Assembly: GCA_947462335.1 (NCBI GenBank)
Contig: OX381718.1
Span: 41,198,976 to 41,262,975 of the forward strand
Length of the DNA stretch: 64,000 nucleotides
Origin: Harmothoe impar
Taxonomy: Eukaryota; Annelida; Polychaeta; Phyllodocida; Polynoidae
Reading direction: 5' to 3'
The notes beneath the pieces were generated by a model. That model did no database searches. It worked only from the letters and a program-made list of their open reading frames with translations, and was not told the origin of the DNA. Below are positions 47,943 through 58,600 of this stretch, piece after piece. Every line of letters starts with the position of its first letter. Position 1 is the stretch's first letter. The position numbers and the translations under genes are program-made.

Positions 47943-48490
47943 TACTTCTACTACTACTACTGCTTCTACTACTACTGCTACTGCCCTTAGTAGTAGTACT
48001 GCTGTTACTACAGCTACTGCTTCTATTACTACTAATTCTACTTCTGTTACTACTACTTCTATTATTGCTTCTGTTACTGCTATTGCTACTGCCACTACTA
48101 CTACTGCTACTATTACTACTACTGCTACTACTACTGCTGCTAGTACTATTACTACTGCTACTACTGTTACTACAGCTACTGCTACAATTACTACTACTGC
48201 TACTTCTACTGCTGCTACTACTGTTATTACTACTTCTAGTATTACTACCACTACTGATATTACTACTACTTCTACTGCTGCTACTGCTCTTACTTCTATT
48301 ACTACTTATACTACTGCTACTACTACTACTTCTCCTACTACTGCTGCTGCTACTACTCCTATTACTACTGCTACGACTAATATTCTAACACTACGTCTAT
48401 CACTGATTCTGCTTATATCTTTACTACCTCTACCACTACTACTATTACCTTTAAGTACTAATATCATTACTGCTACTACTATCACTAAAA
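47943..48490. repeat. Trinucleotide tract (TAC/TGC/TTC)n, ~550 bp
   Basis: Imperfect triplet repeat dominated by tactac and tactgc. It opens long low-complexity frames on both strands (Thr-rich, Leu-rich, Val-rich), none of which is a credible gene. Confidence 0.95.
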
Positions 48491-48756
48491 CCACCTTTCC
48501 ACTATGGCCACCCTACCATTTTGACCGTTGTTCTAACCTTAATGTGTCCACTGTGTCAGGTTGTAAACTCTTCACCTTTTGGTAATTTTGTAACAGCAAT
48601 GAAACAGGCCTATTGCTCAATGTATTTGTGTTTGAAAAAAGAGCACTCATTGATGGGACAGAAACATTTGAGCGCCATTGTCACCAAAACAGCCACCTTA
48701 AGAAAGTCAGGCAGTGCTGATTTTCAGAGGTGATCATACTGACCACACAGTGACAC

Positions 48757-49365
48757 ACCCACCTGGTAGCCCTGGTCAAAACGGAGTGGCCCCATAATTG
48801 TGACACAACAGGGGATTTAGTGTCATAAACAGCGGGGATTTAGTGTCATAAACAGCCACTAGGTGGTCACCAGTGCACCAACATACTGTTATCATAATGA
48901 CCGTTATCCTAGGATCTTATGGTAACTTCCCCTTGCCCGAATTCGACAATCATAATCTCAAAATGATCATTATGACCTTCTCTTCCCAGCAAATATTAAC
49001 ATGTATTGATTTTGTGTGATTATCTCATTTTGCCTAGATCAAACAACTCTCTTAAAGAATTAGATGCAGTATTATGGAAAAAAAACTCTGAGTTCCCACT
49101 CAGTACCACTAGCGCTGTCAACTGGTGTTTAAGAGACAGGTTCATATGTGTTGCTAAGAAAGCTCTTGATGATTATTTTAGGGGTAGGACTGTCAGAATC
49201 AAGAAAGGAGACGTGGCCAAAAGATCCATAATAAGGCAGTAGGGTAATGTCATATTTTTGCATGGGTGGTGGCCAAGTAGTGGCCGTTTATGACACTAAG
49301 TCCCAGTAATGGTACGTTTTTCCCTGTTGCGTCACTATGGCGGCCCACCTTCGACCCACCTGGGG
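48757..49365. mobile_element. Inverted-repeat element, ~0.6 kb
   Basis: Arms at about 48787-48870 and 49264-49346 share gtgacacaacaggg or gtgacgcaacaggg, tagtgtcataaac and gccacta blocks in inverse order. The left arm has a 23-bp direct duplication (48811-48833 and 48834-48856, starting ggggatttagtgtcataaac). The centre contains a 78-codon open frame with no recognised domain. Confidence 0.55.
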
Positions 49366-49474
49366 CCCATGTAGTGGCATTGCCTGGGGCCTACATCAAC
49401 ATAACATGGTGTTATGTTTTTTCATAGCATACACAAAACTTTGCTTAAAGTTGAAGGATCTGTGACCCCCAACA

Positions 49475-50515
49475 TCATATATGACTAGCTTCAGGCAAGC
49501 TAACCTCCACATTAACCTCAGCATTCATCACAACACTATTGTCATCAACCGTCAAGCCCCGACCACAACAAAACAACTTCTTCACCCCAGACCTTATCTC
49601 CTGACTCAGTGCCACTGCAAGGCATGGCTGTAACAAACCATCAACCAGTGTCAGGATCGAGAGCTGAGGCTGTACTAATGTAATGAGGGGTGCCTCAATG
49701 TGGTTTATGTCCATGATTGCCCTCAAACTGATCATCGTACAACTTGGCATCCAGCAGTTAAAGATGGAGAAGACCCAGACTGTGAGGAGGCGTTGTAGGC
49801 GGTCTAGACGTGTTGCTTTGTTGTTGCTTGTATTCTGTGGCTGGGCGTCCATTGGATCTATAGCGTTAGCTTCCAACACCACTGGGCCAGCAGGTGGGGA
49901 GTTGTTCGATTTCTTCGAAAGGACCCAGATATTGTAGCCTTGAATGCCCATTGCCAGGAATATGAAGAATATAGCAATTATCAGAATAATCAGCAGCACC
50001 AAGGGATTAACTTGGCTTGCATTCTGGGTGCAGACATCGAGGGGTTTAGGTGTGGGTGCTGGTATGACTGCCGAGAGTAGAATCAGGAAGGCGACCAACG
50101 TGGAGAAGAGGAATATGGACAACTTGGCCATTCTGGGTGTCATGATGAAGTTGTGTCTGTAGGGTTTTGTGATGGTGATAAAACTGTCTAGTGACAGCAG
50201 AAACATGCCTCCTATAGCCACGCCCAGTGCCAGCCTCACGACTCTCCCCCAGTGCACACATAAGGTGAACAGAATATGGGGTTTTGCCATGACGCCCAGC
50301 CCCTGGACAGCATGCCCCAGGGATTTATATATCAGGAACAGACGTGTGGACTGCTTGAGGTGTTTGGATTTTAACCTGAGGAGGGTGATGATGAGTATGA
50401 TGTTAGCTGACAGTGTCAGCACACCAACTGTTGTCACGGATGTCACGAGAGTGATGTACCGTGCTCTGGATCCTCCGGCCTCCTGTTGTGTGGTTGTATT
50501 TGTGAGGTTCCACAT
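49475..50515 (-). CDS. Orphan rhodopsin-class (class A) GPCR, single coding exon
   Basis: A 346-codon uninterrupted ORF with seven hydrophobic segments. The N-terminus has Asn-glycosylation sites (NLTNTTT). TM1 carries the conserved Asn (SANIILI). TM3 starts with the disulfide Cys (TLCVHW) and its partner is in loop 2 (LDVCTQ). TM6 has the CWxP motif (NCWMP). Helix 8 ends with a likely palmitoylated pair (KLFCCG). Key residues are unusual: the DRY position reads DSF (LLSLDSFITITKPY), so the arginine is missing; TM2 has no LxxxD sodium-site Asp; TM4 lacks the usual Trp; and TM7 reads DGLLQPCLA instead of NPxxY. The ligand is unknown. It may be a fast-evolving lineage-specific receptor or one with non-canonical signalling. 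The start codon is the first ATG and is followed quickly by the glycosylation motif. Confidence 0.8.
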   Translation of the reverse strand: MWNLTNTTTQQEAGGSRARYITLVTSVTTVGVLTLSANIILIITLLRLKSKHLKQSTRLFLIYKSLGHAVQGLGVMAKPHILFTLCVHWGRVVRLALGVAIGGMFLLSLDSFITITKPYRHNFIMTPRMAKLSIFLFSTLVAFLILLSAVIPAPTPKPLDVCTQNASQVNPLVLLIILIIAIFFIFLAMGIQGYNIWVLSKKSNNSPPAGPVVLEANAIDPMDAQPQNTSNNKATRLDRLQRLLTVWVFSIFNCWMPSCTMISLRAIMDINHIEAPLITLVQPQLSILTLVDGLLQPCLAVALSQEIRSGVKKLFCCGRGLTVDDNSVVMNAEVNVEVSLPEASHI

Positions 50516-50567
50516 TGTCCCGGTATGTGTTCACAGGCTTTGTTGTTGCCTTCACCCTTTTAATTTT
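50516..50567 (-). other. Candidate 5' UTR segment and splice acceptor of the GPCR gene
   Basis: Reading the minus strand, ctctctacttgactttcag ends at 50568 and looks like a good 3' splice site. It lies 52 bp before the GPCR start codon. This suggests an upstream non-coding exon, a common arrangement for class A receptors with an intronless coding region. The upstream exon is not identifiable. Confidence 0.4.
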
Positions 50568-50906
50568 CTGAAAGTCAAGTAGAGAGATTTACATGTAATA
50601 ATCTTTAAGTGGCCTTATCTAAGAGGTGATCATTTTTGTAGAACAGGGGGGGGGGGGGCTGATGGAATTGAGAGGGAACCAAAATAACTTGAAGCCCTCT
50701 TGAAAAGAAACAGAAATGATTTTACTCCTTTTTATTAAGTTAAGTTACTGTGTTACTGTAAATAAAAGGGGTTCTATGTGATCAATCTTAACCCATTTTT
50801 ACCCTTTTTGAATTGCTTTAGGGGGTAAAGGCCTTTCAACCCTCCTTGGGGGGAAGTAAAACGATTCAACAATTTTTAGCGAAAAAGTATGTGCATTACT
50901 ATGCTT

Positions 50907-51524
50907 CAAGGGACTCTCAGCACCCAAATACCATTTAAACAGATTGGAGTGGATAGTTCCAAGAAAATATGTTAGAGCTGTACATATCATACATCATTTT
51001 AAGCGTCTATAATGCATTCATCAAATTCCTTTGATAGTTTTGGATTTTGGTAGCTGTGGAATGTGAATGGAACAAAAACTTTCCATTTTTACTTCCTTTC
51101 CATTAAACAGCAATTTGAGATGGAAATTGGACAACATTTTCGAGTTTAGAAATTTGGAATTAATTTTGATGTCAATACCTGGGGTATTTTTTAGCAGCTC
51201 TACAGACCTTAATAATTGGAATATCGCCAAAAGAAAAAAGGACCCCAGGTATTGACATCAAAATCAATTTTCAATTTCTAAACTCGAGAATTTTGTCCAA
51301 TTTCCATCCTATAATGCTGTTCAAAGAAAAAGAGGCTAAAAATGGCACGTTTTTGTTCCATCCACATTCCTTGGGTCCTAAAATGAGGAAAAAAATTGGA
51401 AGGAATTCAATGAAGGCATTATAGACGGTTAGAATGATGTACTATACATACAGCTCTAATATATTTCCTTGGAATTAACCACTCCAAACGGTTTTAGTCC
51501 TATTTGGGTGCTGAGAGTCCTTTA
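50907..51524. repeat. Long inverted repeat (~290-bp arms, ~40-bp loop)
   Basis: Left arm 50907-51193, right arm 51233-51524. The paired blocks include ggactctcagcacccaaata, attagagctgta (left gttagagctgta), gtctataatgc, gaatgtg-atggaacaaaaac, ggaaattggacaa and gatgtcaatacctgggg, all in mirror order. Identity is high with a few small indels. A transcript would form a ~290-bp duplex. Confidence 0.85.
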
Positions 51525-51978
51525 GCGCGGACCCAGATTTTTGGCCCATCGGAGGAGGGGGGCAAAAAATGACCCCCTTATAGGCGAGGTTGATTGTGCA
51601 CATGTGCAAAACCACACTATGCCCCCCCTTGTTATAAGGACTCCCTAAAGAAGAGTCTTCAATATATTAATTCAAACACTACACTTAAGGTCAATGTAAA
51701 TAAAATTCAATGGACATAATAGGTAGCTCCTTTTTTAGTAGTCATCCTTACCTGTACATTTTAGAAAAAAAAGAGCTAGAAGAAGTTTTGAGTTGTCAAC
51801 ATTTATAAAGGTCTTGTATCTCTAGTTTCTTCTAGACATAAGACAATTCTATCCGACACTTAACCTTTTTACAAGGTAGACAATGCCAGTATCTCTGGAC
51901 ATTTTGCTATGGATTGTGACCCTAGTGCATAGATATAGAATTACTTTTTGTCACACACGCATTATTTTAACCCAGATA

Positions 51979-52371
51979 TGCCTACCGTCCTTTTAAAAGG
52001 ACGCCTACATGTACTACTTTAATGACCACTAAAATAATATCAAAATTGAACTCTTATTGTTTTTAACTTCAAATTATAATAAAACAAGGGTACATGCTTC
52101 TATTTTTACTTTACAAGTATGTATATCATTTTTCATGTTACCATGGCAACCATACGCAGAGGGGTTTCTCACCAAATAATGCCTGTTTCAAAATCCTCTC
52201 TTACAGGGCTTAGAAAAGTAGGACAAATGCATGAATTTTCAACATTTTTGTCAAAAACATGTGAAACTAATGGCATAGAGGCAATTTTAGCACCAAAAAA
52301 ATATCTAACTAGTTTAACCCCTCACTTATGGATAATTGTTTAAAAGCGTCCTTTTAAAAGGACGGTAGGCA
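51979..52371. mobile_element. MITE with perfect 26-bp terminal inverted repeats
   Basis: The left end starts TGCCTACCGTCCTTTTAAAA and the right end is its exact complement, over 26 bp each. GTCCTTTTAAAAGGAC is itself a palindrome. TTAA precedes CCC at 51967-51973, but the right side lacks a TTAA. An X-box palindrome (GTTACCATGGCAAC) lies inside at 52137-52150. Confidence 0.7.
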
Positions 52372-52574
52372 CATAGGACATCAAAATTTTATGGGGAGTT
52401 CATTATTCAAATTTTTTCATGTGACAATGATATGGATGCAAATAAAATGATGCAATTACCTCAGTAAACTGTCCTCAAGGATGGCATTGGTGTTATTCTT
52501 AATTGTGAAGGTATGTTTTTAATTGTGCATGAGTTGATATATTGCCTAGCAACCACATTTGACAAAAATTCCAT

Positions 52575-53210
52575 GCCTAGCAACAAGCACGCAGAGTAGG
52601 CCTAGGAGAGCTTTAGATACAGCTAACCTGAGTACACAGACCCAAGGATACCCATGATACTTATTGCATTTGTTTTGAATCAATATGTTGCCTATCCATG
52701 ACATTCAAAAACATTCTGTGCCTAGCAACCAGCATAAGAATGGCATTAACAGCCTAGCAACAACATTCAAAAACATACTGTGCCTAGCAACAAGCCTGTA
52801 AAATGGCCCTAATCAAGCTTTAGATACACCTGACCCCAGTTTGCAAACCCAAGGGCACCAGTGATACCTTTCATTATTTGTTTGAATCAATATGTTGCCT
52901 GTCCATGACATTAAAACATTCTGTGCTTAGCAACATGCATGTGACATAGCCTAAACAGCCTAGCAACAACATTAAAAAACATTCCATGCCAGGCACTAAG
53001 CATGTGGAATGGCCCTTAGAGAGCTCAAGCTTTAGATACACCTGACCCCAGTATACAGACGCAAGGATTCCCAGGATACTTCTTGTGGTCATTTTAGATC
53101 AATATGCTGTCTATCCATGACATTTAAAAACATTCTGTGCCTAGCTACAAGCATGTGAAATGACCTATAGAAACAGCCTAGCAACAACTTATAGAAATGT
53201 AATGTGCTTA
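52575..53210 (+). repeat. 206-bp tandem repeat, about three units
   Basis: Units start at 52575, 52782 and 52988. Each contains gagctttagatacacctgac, caatatgttgcc(t/g)(a/g)tccatg, acattctgtgc and two or three cctagcaac motifs. Unit identity is roughly 80%. Confidence 0.8.
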
Positions 53211-53213
53211 CAG

Positions 53214-53700
53214 TTAACCCTTATGGGCCCAGAAGTTTTTGATGAAAGTCAGTATTTTACATCATTGTTAGATTGGGTCACCATAAAATAAGAAATGAAA
53301 TGAATAGGTTTTTAGAATGCCCCTTCCATTACTGTTTTACTCCATAACATTTTAGACTGGGTTACCATGGCAACCAGAAACATTCTTTTAGAGACATCCA
53401 ATAATATGTAAAAAGGTCCTTTCATGATTCCAAATAAGGCATTTCTATCAAAAATAGATATGTTGACAACTCCACAATTGGATTTCTGAGGAAAAAACAT
53501 TTTAAAATGTTGTTTTCACCATCTTGTTTTGACTGTGTTGTAAGAAAGCCCATGCTAAACAGGTGAAGCTAATTGGCACTAGCAGCTTGAAAATGGGTGA
53601 TGGTATTGGGCATCATTCTGAAAAATACAAAGATGTCTGTTTCTGGAAGATAAAGTATTCTGATTGTCATATTCTTTTAACAGGTTAAAGATTAGATGAG
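53214..53700 (+). mobile_element. Partial piggyBac-like MITE related to 20457-21162
   Basis: It starts TTAACCCTTATGGGCCCAG. About 145 bp in, GGTTACCATGGCAACCAGAA matches the palindrome and following bases of the 20457 element. No matching right terminus is found. Confidence 0.45.
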
Positions 53701-54589
53701 TTTCTTTCAGCCCAAATTATAAAATATCCGTCTTTTACCCTCCCCATGGGGGATTTGGGCCTTATATGACAAGGAATGCCCTGTATTTTTGTAGTAATAG
53801 CAGTGTAGGATGCCCATAGTCAAAGTTTTGGGTGAATTCTGGATCAGGAGTGAATTAGTAATATTGTAGTGGCTTGAATAAGCACAGGGGTCTCAAATAA
53901 GCACAGGTCCTGTGTAAGCAAAGGGTAAATGATGGTTTTGAAATAAACATTCAGGTAAGTTTTCTATCTCAAATAAACACAGGTCTTGTATAAGCACAGT
54001 GTAAATTGTATCATCAAAATTTATAAGCAGGGGTGTCCTTATTTAAGCCACTATCATAGATCACACAGGGTAGTCTTTTGAACACAATTAGATATCATGA
54101 GTGCAAAAGAGAATGGGTAGGCGACCAGGTCACAGTATAGAATATTGGAGGGGTAATGAGATACTTGAAATGAGTTTCTAATACAAAATGACCAGATCTT
54201 TGGTAGGGCTAGTGTAGTCAGACAAAGGTCTCTCACTGTACACCACATGTGGCTTCCAGTGAGACCAGTGCCCAACTGACTGACCGGAATCCCAGTATGT
54301 GGCAGGGACAAACTCCAATCCAGCTTCTTACAAAAAGGCCGCTTTTCAGCTATGTCAGCCCAGAGTATAAAGCCTCCTTTGCAGTGATAGTATAGAGCGC
54401 CAGTACATTATCAATTCAAATCTTCAGGTTTGCTCACTAGAGGAAAGTATGATTCCATGCATACTTGTAATCCCCATTGCCTACCACATACCGTTTAGTG
54501 ATCAGTAACCTTTGCATCATGTATACCAACAGGTATTTAGGGTCTGTTTCTGAGGGTAAGGGACATCAAATCTCTATCAGCCCATTTCC

Positions 54590-54960
54590 CATGCTTGAAG
54601 CTAGGCACAGAATGTTTTTGAATTTTGTTGCAAGGCTATTGAGACCATTCTATATGCTTGTTGCTAGGCACACAATGTTTTAATGACATGGAAGGGCAAC
54701 ATATTGATTCAAACAAATGATGAAAGGTATCACTGGTGTCCTTGGGTTTGCATACAGGGGTTGGGTGTATCTAAAGCTCGATTGGGGCCATTTCACAGGC
54801 TCGTTGCTAGGCACAGTATGTTTTTGAATGCTGTTGCTAGGCTGTTAATGCAATTCTAATGCTGGTTGCTAGGCCCAGAATATTTTTGAATGTCATGGAT
54901 AGGCAACATATTGATTCAAAACAAATGTTATAAGTATCATGGTAGTACAGGAACTTTAGG
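54590..54960 (-). repeat. 206-bp repeat in inverted orientation, about 1.8 units
   Basis: The reverse complement aligns with 52575-53210, for example gaatcaatatgttgcctatc and acatactgtgcctagcaac. Equivalent points recur about 205 bp apart (54595 and 54800). The two arrays form an inverted pair with a ~1.4-kb spacer. Confidence 0.8.
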
Positions 54961-55139
54961 TTTTTACCTGGAATTAAATACCATAAAGCTGAAAATCTCA
55001 GTAATGATTGGTTTTGGTATTGTTATCACTATACTAAAAGTCCTGGACAGTCCTATGTGGGCTTATGCTAAAAAAACGGCCAAATCCAATATGGCCGCCA
55101 AATAATCAGAATCTCATCTCCCATGACAACAATATTTAT

Positions 55140-55600
55140 TCTAGAAGGCTTTAAACCTTCCCTATCCCCCCTAAAATAGGTCCAAGGAATCCACTGGTGT
55201 CATTAGTTTGTTGCTAGGACAAGCGGTTACCTAGCAACAGCAGGTTTGACAAGCAACCTGGGCTTAAAAGCAATATATATCTACAGTGAGACCCCCATGA
55301 TGCCACTTAGGATGACGTTGTTTCACACAGCCCCATTACATCAACTCCAGGGAATACACTGCCATTATTGCTGTAGTCTTGACCTTTAGTTGCTTAGCAA
55401 TATTACTTTCAAATGTATAACTGCCTAGAAACTCACATTTAACTTGTTTGCAGTTGAATTTCATGCAGATTAAGAGACTTTAAACATCATTTGGCATTGA
55501 ACATTCTTACAGCACCAACCCCCTTAAATTGAAAAAAGGAATACAATGGTGTCATTTATAGTTGTGAGGGTTGCTTAGCAACAGGTATACTATTGCTCCA
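55140..55600. repeat. Diverged repeat units carrying GTTGCYNAGCAAC motifs
   Basis: Stretches reading ggaatccactggtgtcatta, ggaatacactgccattatt and ggaatacaatggtgtcattt are each followed by a ttgctnagcaac-type palindrome (for example 55570-55582). Related units flank the LINE on its other side at 60885-60955. Confidence 0.5.
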
Positions 55601-55637
55601 GTTAGTTTGCAAAGGCACTATTAAGCCATGTATCATC

Positions 55638-58600
55638 AATTCAATTTCAATTCAATTTAATTCAATTCAATTTAAAAGGTTTATTATTCTGAACAAACAA
55701 TCTACAAACGAATGCAGTTATCAACAGTTTGCTCAGAGGACAAAGAAGATATTAGCAGTCCTTGAGGTACATCACAATATATACAGTCAGTAAATATCTT
55801 CCTTTGGCTTTGATATATAAAAGAATTAAATAATTCTTTGATGATATTACTCAGGGGGGGGGGGGGGAGGGGGGGGTGAAGGATGAATGATGAAGGTCCG
55901 TAAGTTTTACCTTTTGTCATATACATTCAAGTATTTACGCCTACTAATCTTTTAATTATAAATTTAAGTTTAAATAATTATAATAATAATGGCAATAAAC
56001 AGGTCTAGAAGTATTTTATATCGTCAGTAATGATAATTATACTGTTATGTAATACATTTTATGCGGAGTACACATTATGAGCTTTAAACACTAACTATAC
56101 CTAAGATGGATAAATACCAAAAGTGGATAAACATGAGATCACAGGTTTACAAAGTGCACATAATACTTATGGAATATAGAAATTCACAAAAAGTTCACAT
56201 AAATTCACAGAGGTTCACAGAAGTTCACATACCGGCATTGATATTTACATAGACTAATTTATAAATTCTGCATAAATGAAATTGGATTTTATTAAATATG
56301 TTTAAGTTTGATTAAACATGTTTAAATTAAATATGTTTAAATTTGAATAAGAAGAATAAAGGTAGAAAATCTATCTTGTTGTAATACAAAGATAGATCAA
56401 GCCTACACCCAATTATACATCAATGTAAATATTCTCAACAGCATCATTAGTGAACTGCTGAGCATGAGTCCATTTTTCATCAAAAAATTTCTTTATTAAT
56501 TTTCTAAGGGCTAACTTAAATGACAATTTATTTTCAGACAATCTAACTCTCGCTGGGATTCTATTCCACTCTTCAATTGCACTATTGGCAGGGGATTTTC
56601 TCACTCTTTCACTATGAGACAGATACGTCTTAATTAATGGGCCATCAGCTGCTCTGGTTCTCCGGTTCTCTACCATATCAAATGAATTTATTTCTATCAT
56701 TCTATAACATATACTACCTTGTAGGTACTTTCTCCTTAGTTCTAGAGGCAAAATCCCTGCATTTTGGTGCAATTTTTTAATTGAAATTTCAGTAGGATCT
56801 AAGATTTGGTAGCAGACCCTTAAAGCTGTATTCTGGAGTACTTGTAGCCTTTTTTGATCATGAAATGACAAACCCGAGAAGAACAAATTACTATTATCAA
56901 TATACGGTAGAATCATAGTCTTCAATAAGGTAACCGATGTGGTATCATCTAGACAACTTCTAAAATGACTTAGCATCCATATTTTATGATTAATTCTACT
57001 TATAGTTTTGTTAAACTCTTTTTTAAATGATAAATCCTCATCCATGAGGATACCCAGATATTTATAATTATTGACTGACTCTAATTCATGCCCTTTTACC
57101 ATTACTCCATTAAGTTTAAGCCCTAACCTGTAAGTATATAACATGGTTTTTGTTTTTGTTGGATTAATTGTCAACTGATTCTTATCAAAATAATTTACCA
57201 AAATGTCCAGATCATGTTGTATGTCAGCCCTTATCTGCTCTACATTTAATCCTTCTATAAATAATACAGTATCATCCGCATACTGCAGCACATTACAGTT
57301 CAATCTTATTTTAGACAAATCGTTTATATATAATATAAATAATAATGGGCCTAAAATAGAACCTTGAGGTACCCCAAAAGTAATATCTGCCCAATCAGAA
57401 TGATGGTTATTAGCAATTGTTTTTTGCGCTCTACTAGACAAGTAATTTTTAAACCAATTTACCACAGAGGGTGAAAAACCGAACATGGGCAATTTTTCCA
57501 ATAACTTAATATGATTTATAGTATCAAATGCTTTACGATAGTCTATAAAAACAGCTCCCACCATCATCTCATTATTTAACGATTCAAATATACTTTTAGA
57601 TAACTTTACTACAGTGTCTTGAGTACCTCTTTTAGATCTAAAACCATTTTGCTTATCAGTTAACAAATTATTACCTTCTAAATAGGTAGCTGTTTGCTTG
57701 TGTATAAACTTTTCTAGTATTTTCCCAGTAATAGGTAACAAAGAAATTGGCCTCAGATCTCCCACATTTATTGGATTACTCACTTTAGGAATCGGAGAGA
57801 TTTTACCATTTTTCCAGCACTTGGGAAATATTCCACTTGTTATTGAAAGATTCAAAATAAATCTGAAGTGTTCAGACATACCTGTAAGACAGTCTTTTAA
57901 AACTCTGGATGACACATTATCAAACCCTGATGATTTATCTATATCAATACTTTTTAATTCCTTAATAAGATCATCTAAAATTATCTCAGAGAAGGTGAAC
58001 TCCTGATTTATTACTTCATTATCCATTGGGATATTCCCTTGAAAAACTGGTATTTTATCAGCTAGATTTTTTCCCACATTAGCAAAAAACTCATTGATGT
58101 GCTGTGCTGCACCATCAGTTGGTATCTCTTCTCCCATATCATCCTTTAAATTAAAACTATTGTTTTTACTCCCTTTAGGCAATAGTTTTTTCAACTCCTC
58201 CCAAAACTTCTTAGGATCCTTAGCATGTTTTTTGAGCTGATTTTTAATATAGTTATCATGGGTTTTTTTATTCTTAATGTTTGATCTATTTTTCAAAAAC
58301 CTTGCTACCTCTTTATCTTCAGGCTTTTTTGTTTTTTTAGCTCTTCTCAAAGCAATATCTCTATCTCTCATTAGAGTAGCAACCTCCGGTGTAATCCAGG
58401 AGGGCTTCTCTCTCTTAAATATATTTCTCTTTATCGGACATTTTTCATCCAAATACTTGATGAAGTGCTCATAAAAAATTCTCCATGCTTCATTTGGATC
58501 CATACATGCAAAAAATATATCCCAATTCATATTTTTCATATGGGTAATCATTTCTTCCTTTAAATACCTTCTGTAGGTTCTTCCCAAAAAATCCGCTGCA

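Noticed and set aside
47863..48585. 240-codon Thr-rich frame and overlapping Leu-rich and Val-rich frames
   Set aside because: They arise from the TAC/TGC/TTC triplet tract. Three frames are open at once and no non-repeat domain is present.
49683..50582. Several frames opposite or overlapping the GPCR
   Set aside because: They are shadows of the GPCR on the other strand or in other frames.
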